Positions 1 to 12,600 of a DNA stretch of 64,000 nt are shown here, in pieces. The notes beneath the pieces are model-generated. The model had not been told where the DNA came from. It did not search any database and saw nothing but the letters and a program-made list of their open reading frames with translations. The stretch spans positions 17,803,248 through 17,867,247 of the forward strand of contig NC_134519.1 of NCBI RefSeq assembly GCF_027942865.1, written 5' to 3'. The DNA comes from Odontesthes bonariensis. Lineage: Eukaryota > Chordata > Actinopteri > Atheriniformes > Atherinopsidae. The first letter of the stretch is position 1; the number at the start of each line of letters is the position of its first letter. A program made the position numbers and the translations under genes.

Positions 1-405
1 TTCAACTCTGGGTTGCTAGAGCAAAAATATTGTACAAACATCATGCTGCCTTTCCAGAGAATTGGCCCTGATCACTCACAGAGAGGCTGGATTCAATTAG
101 AAATGTTTGTGTCCTTTGTCAAGCAATGCCATATGGCTGGAGACAGTGTGAGCACTCTGTGGGGCCTGCTGCTCTGTGAACAATAGCCTGACCACTGAGA
201 CAAATCTTGCCACCAAGGAGATGCATGCAAGGCCCGAGAACCAGGAAACCAGCATGCAACTCGAACAAAAAGAATGATTTATATTGTGGCAAAACATACA
301 TAGCAGATAAAACATGATTGATTTTTCCTAGTCTCTTTTGGCATTCAGTGACAAACTAAAGCACCCCCCGACCGAGCCATCAATAATCTGAATGTCCAGC
401 CGTAC

Positions 406-650
406 CTGGTTTCCCTTTTCTCTGCAGGAGGAGGAGCTGTGGAGGACCAAAGGGGGGGTTTATGTTTGAGGATGGACACGGGAGAGCAGTCAGCCATAGG
501 TACGGAGTAAACTCTCTGGACAGCCACCTCCACATCCTGCTCCACAGAGCCAGCCTGGCCAAGTCCTTCAATAGCCTCCAGGAGAGAGACGCGGTGTCTC
601 GTCGAAACTCCTGAACCTTCAAAGCTGCACAGAGCATCAGAGGCAGCGAC
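406..650 (-). CDS. spidr: spidr exon 10, last spidr exon in the window
   Basis: It opens in phase 0 after a CCACAG acceptor and encodes about residues 451-531. The hallmark is AVQRVYSVP near its middle. A CTG-CAG-rich proline stretch with PPPAEKR lies near its 3' end. The GTACGG donor leaves phase 2. I see no further spidr exon between 1 and 405, so the next one lies to the left of the window. Confidence 0.85.
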
Positions 651-3600
651 CTGTGGCCGAGGAACAAGAGGAAACTCACTTGATGTTTAATAAGTAGATG
701 AGTTATCATCTCTCAGTCAGTCTCGGTGCAGACCACTGATTCAAAGAAGATGAATTGGAATTATTCACATAAGATATCTTTCATGGTCTTATTTTTAAAA
801 TCCCACATGCTAAATTTGGACTTACTTTAGCACCTCACACAGAAGAAAACTTGTGAAATTCTTACATCAGTTCAAAACAAAGGACAACGTTTAGCTTTAA
901 ACTGTTGGCTGAATAAAACAATTCATTTCATCAAGCCCTTCTAAATTTTCTGCCATATTATGGGAGAAAAGAAAAAGTCTCTGAAACTGAATGATCAGTA
1001 GATTAATCGACAATGAAGGTAATAGTTGCACATCTATATTCAACTTAAAACACAGCCAGTTCACAAGAAATACAGCACAAATAAATGTTTTATGTAGTGA
1101 GCAGCTGTAATTATAGGGTTTGACTTTTTGACATAATCATGAACATCAAAACATCTAATACTTAATTCTCTGTTGATTAACTTATTGATTAAACTACAAC
1201 TGCTAAAATCATTTAATCTCTACATCGTAGTGTTATCTATTTGAAGTCAAAGTGGTCACGTAGTAATTTACATGCACAACTATAACGGCCTTCTTTAGTT
1301 TTAAACTATTTATTTTACCCCACATTAAGAATCTGCTTTAAAGAGTGCTTTGCTCATCTTTTTTTTTTTTCTTAGGACTTCTCAATGGCGGCCAGAATAA
1401 CTTGGTCATTTACTTTTATTTGCTAGGAGATTAGGTACAAATGAGAATGCAGAAATCACCCTTCATATTGCTAGAACAGACACAGACGGATCAAACTTAA
1501 TTGCTTGGCTTGGATCCTCCTCTGAAACTATTTATTGTTCTTTGTACACCAGGATTTACGTCAAGAGAATACGTGATGAGCCCTAAGGCAAAACCGCTGT
1601 CTGCAAAGCTGCACCTGTGATTTGACAAATTAAATCAAAGAATATTGGCACAAGTGTCCCGAAGTTTTGTTGCTCTGCACGTTAACCAAACTTGAGCAGA
1701 ACATCATGGTTCGCAGGCAAACCACAGAGCATACAGGTGCTGTCATCACACGCTTATCTGCTGATCTCTTGGACTGATGAGATGTTTCTTTCTCAGTGAC
1801 TGAAACGAAGTTTGAAGCTGCACAGTTAGGTTTGTTTGAGGTTCAACAGAGCTAACAATTTACACCAACAAACACATTAATATTGGAATATGCAGTCGAT
1901 TGCAAGACTCACTAATTCTGATAACACTGACTCATACACACCTGTTTGGCAACGCTCTCGCTTTCTGTCATGCATTTATCCAGCAGTCCAAATGTTTTAC
2001 CCAAATGATACTGCATGCACCTCTCTGCAGAGAGCGGGACTCTTGGTAGGAACATGTCGATTGGTTTGGAAGCAGAGTAGACTTTCTGGCTGAAGTGTGT
2101 GTTCAGAATAACCGGACAGCGGAAGCCCTCTATAGAAAGACTTTGCCTATAAAGAGACAAAGTTCATCAGTCTAAGACTCAAAACACAACTCAAGACACA
2201 TATATATCTGCATGCGCAGCCCTCTAAACTTCCACCCAGCAAGTCTTTAATGCACAGCAGGACATAATTGAGTTTGGAAATTCAATGAAGTTGAACACTT
2301 TAAACATTTTTAAGGCGTTGAGCCACGGTAAACAGATTGTGCAGTGACTTGACACATGCAAACAAAAGAAAAAAAAAAAGAAAAGAAAGAAATGTAAAAT
2401 AAATGGAACGAGTTGTTGCATAAATGTAGGGTTGCTGACAGCTTGAGTGCTTAAATGTCAAACTCAGATAAGGTGTCAGACACCTCCACAGGTCTGTTCG
2501 CTGTCTGTCACTGCGCAAGCACGAGATCAAATGTGTTCACCTCCTCCAAGGCATGCGACGAGCACAAGGGATGCATGTGTCCTCTTTTAGAGAAGTAAAA
2601 GATACATTTTTACATGTAACTGCGGTTCTTAAAAGGCAACATCTCGTAGCGCTGCACAGCTTGATCGAAATCACTTTTCAATTGTGATGTCACCTGTGGA
2701 AAATTACTCATCACAATGAACGGGCTGAGAGTTTGTTGATGGAAACAACAAATCAAATGCAAAGTGTGCTCTTGTACTAATCGTTTATTTGACTGTAACC
2801 GGCTTATATTTTGGTTATCAAAGTTTGCGCCAAGTCGGGCAAGCTGCGCCTCTCCTTACTTCAGCTCATCGAGGTAAACGCCACACACCTGAGTTTCACC
2901 GAGCCTGAGAATAAAAGAAGTTGAAAGACAGCCAGACAATTTTACAGCACATGCTTTATGCCAGGTCTGAGTTACAACTTAATTTCTCCCACATGTGAAA
3001 TGGACAAATGTGTGTTGATAGCTTAATGCTGACTCTGAGCCAAAGTGCACTCTGTGACTGGAATTGCTGTACATGTTGCAGCTTGTTTCAGACATGGGAG
3101 TAGAAGGAGAAATGAAACTGGCAGATAAGTGTGTAATTTGGAAAAAGAAATACAAACGTCGTGGGAAACTTTTTTCAGACGTGAAGATGCCAGATTTAGA
3201 TACATGGGGTTTAAATTTTCGGGAACCCCAATCATTTAACTGTATGGTAGGATTGGAAGCGGTTATTACTGTAGTGACTCCAACGCTGCATTGAGAGTCA
3301 ATATTTAATCAATTCATATGAAAAGGTTGAAATAATGCAGACTTTTGACAAAAAAAAGTAAACGGCCATTAAAGTAATTAACTAATATAAAATCATTTTA
3401 AAATATCATTTAAAAATAGAAAATTATAATTAATTTCTTTCATGTTATCAGCCCCCGACCACATTACAGAGTACCAACAGCTCCCAGCATCATTTCCATC
3501 CCCTGCACCGATTCTTGCCTGCAAGCAAGACGATGAACGCCACCGACATCATGTGCTCACCACATTCAGCACACACTGTATACCTGCCGTTGACGCATTC

Positions 3601-6600
3601 AGCACACACTGTATACCTGCCGGTGACGCATTCAGCACACACTGTATACCTACCAGTGACACCAGGATGACTCATCTGGGAATTACTGCTATTCAGTCAC
3701 TGATGAATTAAATCCATGTAATTACAGATGGTTGCACTTTAAAAAGAGATTTCATACCATATCAAAACGCAAATGAAAGCTCACAGGACAAAGCATCCGC
3801 TTTAACAGAATTATTCTCATGTTCCTATTGCCTTGTAAAAGAATGAGGAATATAGGAAATAGCAAAATATCCTTGTTATTTTTTCATTTCTTCGTGTAAC
3901 TGATTTACCAAATTTACCACAACAAATTCCCAGATGGTCTCCTGATGTGAGCAACACTGCTCATGTCAACTTCACTAAAGCATTTATACTTTAAGCACGC
4001 TTAATATTTCTTGTGTCAAACATTTCTATTCAGAAAAAAATGGAAACTGGGCACTTTAAATAGAAACGGCACATTTTCATCAGAAGATATTTGAATCTTT
4101 TATGTAGAATTAGATGAACAGCTCTTTGCCTAAAGGACTTCTTTGGTCCATAAAAACCCAAAACAAGCTCTAGTGCTATGATGAATGCTGAAAGTGATGT
4201 TTATCAGACCAAGATCTGCCCAGAGATCAGTGATCGTAAAAGCCTCTAATCTTCTCAGAGCAGAATGTGCTGTTCATGAGAAACAGAGCAACACCCATGC
4301 AGGAAGTGTGAACCCATTGTCAACAGGTGAGTGGGCAGCTGTCATCATCACACAGGTAGCCGGGTTAAGGAGTGGCCCTGACTGCTGCCGTCACAGTTTG
4401 TAAGTGAATAGTCCCTTAAGGTATTTCCGCTCAGGCCTCGGCCCACTCACAACAAGGCGTGGGAGGTGGGAGGAGCCAACCTACACTGCAGGAATGATGT
4501 GGGAGGTTAACAGCCCCCCCCTTTTACCTCCTAGTGTCGCGCAGGAAACTGATAAGAGGAATTTTACCAGACGTACTGATCCTCTCAATTCAGTTTTTTT
4601 CCACTTAGGCCTGCTCTGTAACTGTCAAAGTTGTATAAATCAATATCTCTTCAGGGAATGTTAAGCTTGCCATCAGCTTTACTGAGTTATGACTGTATTA
4701 TTATTATTAGTAAATTAGTTTTTATTTAAGTAGATTATTGATTGATTTAAAATATAAACCAAATGCTCAGCAAACTCTTCTGGCTGATTTGCAGAAACAG
4801 GATTTTACAACACTTAAAAGTCTGTGAAAATTCCAATAAATAGGTGTATTTGATGGGCTCTACTCTTTCACAGAAATAGAATAAAGCAGCTCATGAGAGG
4901 TGCTAAAGCCAGAGATACTCTCAAACCGCCATGTGTTTTCAATCTCAGCCCTCTGGCTCCCTCCACTCTCTACTCCCAAATGCTCCAGAAAATAATCCTT
5001 CAGTGTTTTTTCCCCGGTTTTCTGGAAATGACCTAACTACTGCCAGGAAGAGGAATGTGAAGCATTCCCTGGAGCTGTCCGTGACGTCAGAGCACTGAGG
5101 AGGCCCCTGTGCTTCCGCCAGCCTGGATATTCCAGAGCGTACTCAACCCAAACTCCCAACAGCTGGAGTCAACTGCTGCTTTGCTCCATCTCCAACCAAC
5201 CCCCCCCCCCCATGGATCCTTACATCGGGATCTTTAGTGTTTACTGTTGCAAGCTTACAACACTTTAATTACACTAAAAACAGTTAAAAGTATTTGGTCT
5301 TTCAGAATGCCTCCTCAGCATGCTTTTCTGTGCCATCTTCACGCTTCGTATTGCATGTAGTGTGTCTGTCTTGTGTAACTGGCTGAAAGTGTCTTTCTTT
5401 TTTATCTTTTTTTAAACACAAGCCAATGTGTGAAATAGAAAGAGTTTCTGCGCTCCAAATCAAAACTCCTACTTTAGCTGATTAAATCAATTCAATAGTC
5501 ATTCAACAGACTCTAAATCAGCAGCTACATTGTTTGTTATATTTTGGTCACTGGTTCTACTTTTTGAAATGAGTGGATTTTCAACTTAATTGTGTTTCAT
5601 ATCATTCTGTAACTCAATATCTTTGTAAGAGCTTCCAACTGCAACAATTTCTCCCATGTCAACAAATGATTGGTATTACTTTATATCCCAGCTTGTGCTT
5701 ACCTGTTGCACCAAACCTCAACAGAACTACCACTGGCTACAAAGTAGTTGTGATATCACTCATTCTATAAAGATGTTTTACAGGATTTTTCCACTAGCTC
5801 AGTTTGACCAGCTGCAGCCAAGTTTAACCACACTCCTGTGATCCTGTAGCAGAGCCAGTTAGCTTCACTCCTGTTTGGAAATGAAGGCTGATGCATGAAC
5901 ATGCAGACTGTAAATACAGTTGTGTTGTTGCCATATTAAAAGCGGTATTAAGGCTTCCTACTACTGTTCCCTTGCACAGAACACCTCTCATCGGCCAACT
6001 CACAGGACGCTTTTACTGAGAAGTTGCAACCTGTTTATCACAGAGTTAGCCGAGCATGATTAGTGGTTCAGGTGAATGACTTCACCTTTTTATGTGATGG
6101 AGAGGGAAAACACTCGCAGCAAGCCAGTGACTTCCAGTCCAAGCAGTTCATAGCAAGAGTCTTTGGAGTATGTAAAAACATCATGTTAATCTTCTACAGA
6201 GCCACGATAGAGTCTGTTCTCCGTTATGGGATTACCTGCTGGTTTGGCAATCTCACGGTAAAACACAGGGCAGAAATTTCAAGCCTCATTAAAACAGCAG
6301 GCAGGATTATGGGGGTGATGTCCCCCCTTAACCCACAGGAGCTCTTTGAGCAGGCCACTATCAGTCAGGCGAATGTCATTGCATCAGATGGTGATCATGT
6401 ACTAAATGGGGAATATATTCTTTGAAACTCTGGGAGGAGGTTTAGACTGTGTAAACACAATCGCTACAAACATTCCTTTATACCTCAGTCTATTAAGATA
6501 CTGAATAAACTTGGGAAAAAATGGGATTGAGTGGGACGAAAAGGGACCTCTGCAGTTAGTGTTTGTACTGTAGGTGGTGATGGACTGGAGTAATGACCAT

Positions 6601-9600
6601 GAGGGTACTAGCTGAGAGGGGGGTATACATGGATGAATGTATCCTTGTTTTTACTATTTTTCTTAAATTATGGAATGAAGGAATTCTAGATATTTATCAT
6701 AGAGTGAATGTGTGTTTGGTTCTGGAGGATGGGTTGGTATTGGGGGTGTGTGTGTGTGGGGGGGGGTTTGAACTAGATGGGACAGGGGCAGTGGGTTAGG
6801 ACATCCAATGTTTCTGAGCCTGTACCTTACATTTTATTGTTGTCTGTTTTGTCTGTTGGTGTTGTCCTCTTATGTGTTTTATGGTGCTGTAACCTCCCTG
6901 TCTCCGAGACAAATTTCTCCTTTGTGGAGACTAATAAAGAAACCTAACCTTACCTAACCTAGCATCACAATAGTAGTTTCTCTATAGCAGATCAAATATT
7001 TCTCTGTTAAACTGCAAATATACTTTAAACACTGAAAGTCGACATGAGCGGACAGGGACTAAAGTGTGATGCACTTCATTCTCTCACCACGGTGGGTATA
7101 TGTGGATGATATCTCTGGGTGCAGGAATCAGCTGGGCTGTCGTCTCTCTGTTGAATAATACCAACATGCAAGCTGTCTCCTCGGAGACGGGGTTGCTGTG
7201 CTGGTGGCCGTCTCCGGGGGGCTGATGGCGCTCACAGTGCGCCAGTTGCATGCTGCACTCTTCGTGGACCTCCAGCACTTCCAGCACCAGAACGCCAGGC
7301 CTGTCCACTGGAGAGCAGAGCAACAACAACAACACAGATGTTGAGCGTCTGTTAAGTGCTGTGCGTGCACTTGTGTGTCTAAATACAGAATGTGCTCGTA
7401 CTCTCACCGACTATTGCTCTCTGTGGGAGTCATTATGTATTATGGGAGTAATTCACTTTTAGAATCACAGCAATTTGCACTGCATAACTGTTAAGCTGTA
7501 TATAAACGTGTAGGATATGAAACTCAATAAATCCCACTGGGTGACTGCGCAAAGTTTGGAATTTTTGACAACCCTGCGTGTGCCTTCAGCCTGAATCATA
7601 AGAGTACAGAGCTAATCATGAGAAGCAAATTGTGACAGTGCCCTGCAGATACAAATCACACCAAGTTAAGATTGCGACTTTAGCTGCGTTGAAAATCAGT
7701 GTGTAAACTTGACTGCAAAGAGTTAAAGAAATTCCAGCATGAGAAGGTAGAATCAATGCACTACATTGTCTGTTTATATTACTGGCCAGAGGGGAAAATC
7801 TATCACAATAGTAACTAAAGGTTCATTAAACTATCAAGAAGATTGCAAGCGAGCCATTAAGTTTTAACGTGCATTTGTCTAAACATGAATCTTAAGTGCT
7901 TCTCGTCTGCTCTGTGCATTTAGGTTGCATTATGCAAAACCCTCAGAACAACGACTTATTTGAGTCCACTGCCTTGATGATATACTGCAGGCAAAACTAA
8001 TATGTCAGGAAACATTTCAAAGTCTTCTACACGTGCATATGTGCGCACATTTACATCACACACAAAATTGCTGTTGTTGTTAAGCACGTGTCCACAGTGT
8101 GAATTTAACGAGCTCCCACAGAAGAAATCTTATTGCACCCTGTATTTCATATATAAGTTTAAAAAGCCTGAAGTTAGCCATGTTAATTTTAACTGAGTGA
8201 AATCTCGACACAAGCAGCGGCAGACTCCTCTGATGAGGAAAAAAAATAAATAAATACAAATCAGATGTTGATAACATTAAGAAATTGGGTCAGGTCAGAA
8301 TACACCTTCACACTCTCCGTTTAACTCTTTACGTTATGCTCACCAAACCACTGACTGCCCACAAACTAAGCTAAATTCGGGTGTTTTTTTTTTTCTTTTT
8401 CCACGATCAACTGCCATCTTTAAGTGAGCTTAAGTCCTATAATAAGGAGAAACTTAACAACCAGAGAGCACATGTGGTTTAGTACACCACGGAAAGGAAA
8501 AAGTTTTAAAAAAAAAAAGAACTAGGCAAGCAGTTTCCTGTCACCTAGATAATGAGTTCACAGTTCAGAGCCACAGTCATCAAACTGCAGCCAGCACTTC
8601 CTCAGCGTGGCCCCTCCATACAATCACATGTATGTTTAAAAAAAACAAACAAAAAAAAAAAACTCTCGCTTAGGGGCAGGCTTCATTCCACTCACAAATC
8701 AAAGTAAACAAATAATGATTTAGGGATGTATGTGTTCAAGTTCTTGATGCAATTGGCTCTACGCTGAAGGTTTATGTGACACGGATCACCTGTTGTGGTT
8801 GTTGTAGCTGAGGTGTCGGAGACGGACTCGTGCCTCCAGAAACTGATAGCTGACCTCTGTCTGCACTGGAGCCGACTGAGCCTCTCTGCCAGACCTCCAC
8901 TGTGGAATAAACACACACACACACACACACAGAGGGAGATGATGTAATGTGATAAACTCACATAGTACATGTGATCGAGCCATCGTTTGAGCAGGACTGT
9001 TTATTTCAAAGAGAAACAAAACATTTTCTGATGGAGAAAGCATGCTGTTGAAGACTGCAGGCAGCCATCTGTCAGATTTGGTGGGCTTAAATGACATTTA
9101 GCACCCACATTATGACACCAGGTGTCCCTTTCATCGTCACTTCTGCAGTGGAAACATTGCAATCTGGCAGAAATCTATATGTCTTGTGTTTCTTTGTTGA
9201 CTTTGTTCACACTTGTTATGAAGCAACACACAGTGTCAAATTGTATACAGTCTGCCGTCTTACGAGGCACATCTGATTAAAACTAATGCAGCTGTTGTGC
9301 AAAAGTTCTTCCTACATGAAAAGTGTTGAGTTTTGTGATGTAACTGTTTTCTAATATACCCTCAAACGGCTGCCTGCAATAATCTGAGTAAAAGGTGTTT
9401 GACAAAAACAACAACGTGGGAGTATTGTTCGGTCAGCACGTGCCTAACAAAGCCTTCAAGGACAAAATTCAAACCTTTGAAACTTTCTTCTCTTTTTGGC
9501 GGAGTCTTCTGGGGTCTTGGGCTGCCTATCAATCAGTTTCTGAGGTGTCTGCAGCATCGCCTGAGCAGACCTCACCCAGTCACTGACTGACCTTTTGCTG

Positions 9601-12600
9601 CCCTCACCAGTTTGGAGCGGAAAGTTCCCAGAGTCCAGTTTGCTTGAGGTCAGTGAGCTGCCAATATTCTCTCCATCAGACACATAACCTGAGATCTCAA
9701 GCTCTTGCACCTATGAACAGAGTAAAATTATTGGAAAAAAATGGGCTGATAATGGCCTCTGCATTTATTCAATCAATATGTTGAAATGTAAAATAGCAGC
9801 TAAAATGTGATCTTAAACACCTGAGTGACTCGGCCGCCGGCGAAAAAAAAAAGAAAGAAGATTCATTTATCAAAATTAAACAAAACTTAATGATACATTG
9901 CGTGGATATGGTACACTGACACAGAGTCAGACTGATTCATCAAATCTGGTAACTAAACAAACTTTTTTTTGCTGCATCACTTCTCACACAACCTGAGGGA
10001 ATCTGTTCATATGGAAAAATACACAAGAAACCTGAGTTCCTGTCATGTGCAGACAAGACCAGCATACCAGGCCCTGTCAGCCAATCTGCTCTCTTATTTG
10101 AATCAACTTGACCCTGCTAGGCAGAGTGCCAGGACACGTCACACTCTAACCAGCTACAGAGAAAAAGGAACACTATGTTCCTGGCCTCGACTCAAAAATG
10201 TTTTCACCCAGCACTGAAAGCATTGTCAGTACACAGCTCATTGCAAGCTTATCCACTCACAAGTTTCCCTGAGTAAACAGTAGTAAAACTACGTTTATAG
10301 GGTTGCTCTTGCTCCGGTGTGGAGGAGGTTGTTGTCCCCTTTTACGCACAGATGTTAAGAGGAGTCAAACTGAGCAACACACTGCATCTGGGAAGTGGCC
10401 ATCCTTTTTGGCCTTGAAATGCAAAGTCGCCTTCGTGGCTCCGCCTGTCCACTTCCACCAGCTAGTACAATAACACAGAAATCTGGCAGACAAACAACCT
10501 TTGAGTCAGCCAGGCATTTATCAAGAGTAATAAACTTTGCCTTGTATAAGGATCTTCCCCCTCTGTGTCCTGCTAGATCTGGTTTGATTTACAATCGGCA
10601 ATGTGCAGGCAAGCTTTCCGAGCAGCAAATAAAAAAAGTCCAAGAAAGTCTCATACACACGTTTGTTGTAATTAGGTCAATATTTACTGAGCCCATACAA
10701 TAATGAATGAGCAGTATCTAATAGCTCCAAAATGCTAAATAGCTAAAGCTAATTTCCATTATCAAATATACAGTAATCAACCTGTCGAAACTAGTTGAAA
10801 AACTAGGCTCCTTAGAACTCCATCTTCTCTTGGGCTTCTGACCACAAGCCTCCTGTTAGATCTTAAATCTTGTTTGACCCCAAAGAGCTGATAGCAGCAA
10901 ATTAAATTGTGACAAGAGGAAGTAGCTGGGTCTGCGGGAGTGATGATAATCTGTAAACAGGCTTCCTCTCGACATAAAACCTTCAAACTCAAGAGCCTCT
11001 TTGCAAGTTACTGGTTACTTGCATTCATAGAAAAGGTTCACAACATGGTTAAGGATTTAATCAGCAGGCAATGTATCATTTTCCCCGCTGTGAGGATATT
11101 TTCATAAAACTCTATATGTTAAACCACAATATTTCAGTATTTTAGCCACAACGGGCTGATCAATAACTGTGTAAAGACTAAACGCGGTGTGTGTATGTGT
11201 GTGTGTGAGAGCCTGAACCTGAACAGAACATCTTCACCACTCCTTGTGCATTCTCTCCATGCCAGCCCTGCCCTGAACAAACACTGCTCATGAATGGCTT
11301 CTGAGAAGGAAAGCCAGACAGATCTGTGGTGCATGCATGAGGGTCCACAAAAGACAAACCCTGGTGACAATGTGAACACTAATCAAAAGCAAGAGAATCG
11401 TGTCCATCTATCCACACATCGGGTATTTTACTGCGTTGTCATTATTTATAAATCGACTGTTAGGTTGCATCCTTGAACAACGCTGTCCCAAAACAACAAT
11501 AAGAAGCATTTGCTTGAGTGGTTGAAAAAGTTTCAGGCCGTACACGTTGAGCATAGTCTTGACATCTGCTCTGGAAGAGCCAGAGTTTTATTGCTATCTC
11601 AGCTTGTGAACTTTGACAGAACATAACGTGATTGTAGAAAGTGCTCGATGCAATGCCTGTCTGGCCCTCTGAGGATGTCAAAGTATGACTGCTACACACG
11701 CCACCTAGTGGCATCACAGATAAAAACACAATCACAGCCACTTAAATAAAAATAAGTGATCACTGATATTATGATACAAAAAAAATAAAAAAAATATGTG
11801 AGGCAGAATTCTATTTAAACTCAAATACAAGCACTCATACAGCAGACGCGTGCAAGTGGCAGCAAAACTAATCAGGTTGAACTGCAAGACTATGCTGTAA
11901 GCTGCCGCACTGACAACCAGCAGAAGAGTGTATGACAATGTTTAATATCTGATAACAATATATAAATCTTTGATGTCTGCATGCATAATCAGTCAACAAT
12001 ATTTTGTTGTTGTGGATGATACCATGAATTAATTTAACTGGATAGAGCTTCAAAAGATGTTTGAGCTCCCCCTAGTGCTCCTTAAAACTAATTACAGCCA
12101 TGATAATGGGTTCTCCAGGTGCAATGCATTTACATCTGTGCTTTCATTACTCATCATTAACTGTGTGTCTTTGGACCAGTGTACTAAAGCCTTTGATGCA
12201 TGAATGTGGATCTTAATGTTGCTCTGCTTTTTATTATCCTGTAGATTATTTTGTAGTCACAAAACACACTCACATTCGGAGATTTAGGAGGAGAGTCTCT
12301 TGGTTCGTCATCAGCGGAGTCCGACACACAGTCTGAGATCTGTTGCCCACTGTCTTTTTCGACGTCTTCCTCCGAATCATTCAGATCACTGTCAGTGTCT
12401 ATAACCGGGAGGTCATCTTAAGGAAAGATAGAAAGAAAGAAAGTTCAAGTTATTTCAAAAGCTGCAAGGTCTTACAAGGTCTTCATCTGGAAACACAGAC
12501 AGCTCAGCTGTTCTCAGGTCTTAAAGGTTCATTAAACAAATTAACTACTTAAAAACTGGAAAAGACTTAAATTGACTTTAACTCAAATAAACAGTTGAAC

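Larger units (their letters stand above)
2147..7087. other. spidr intron 8
   Basis: No exon seen. It holds the 33-bp minisatellite (3564-3662), the TEAD/CRE cluster (5052-5089) and the LINE tail (6150-6961). Small ORFs here are shadows or random. Confidence 0.7.
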
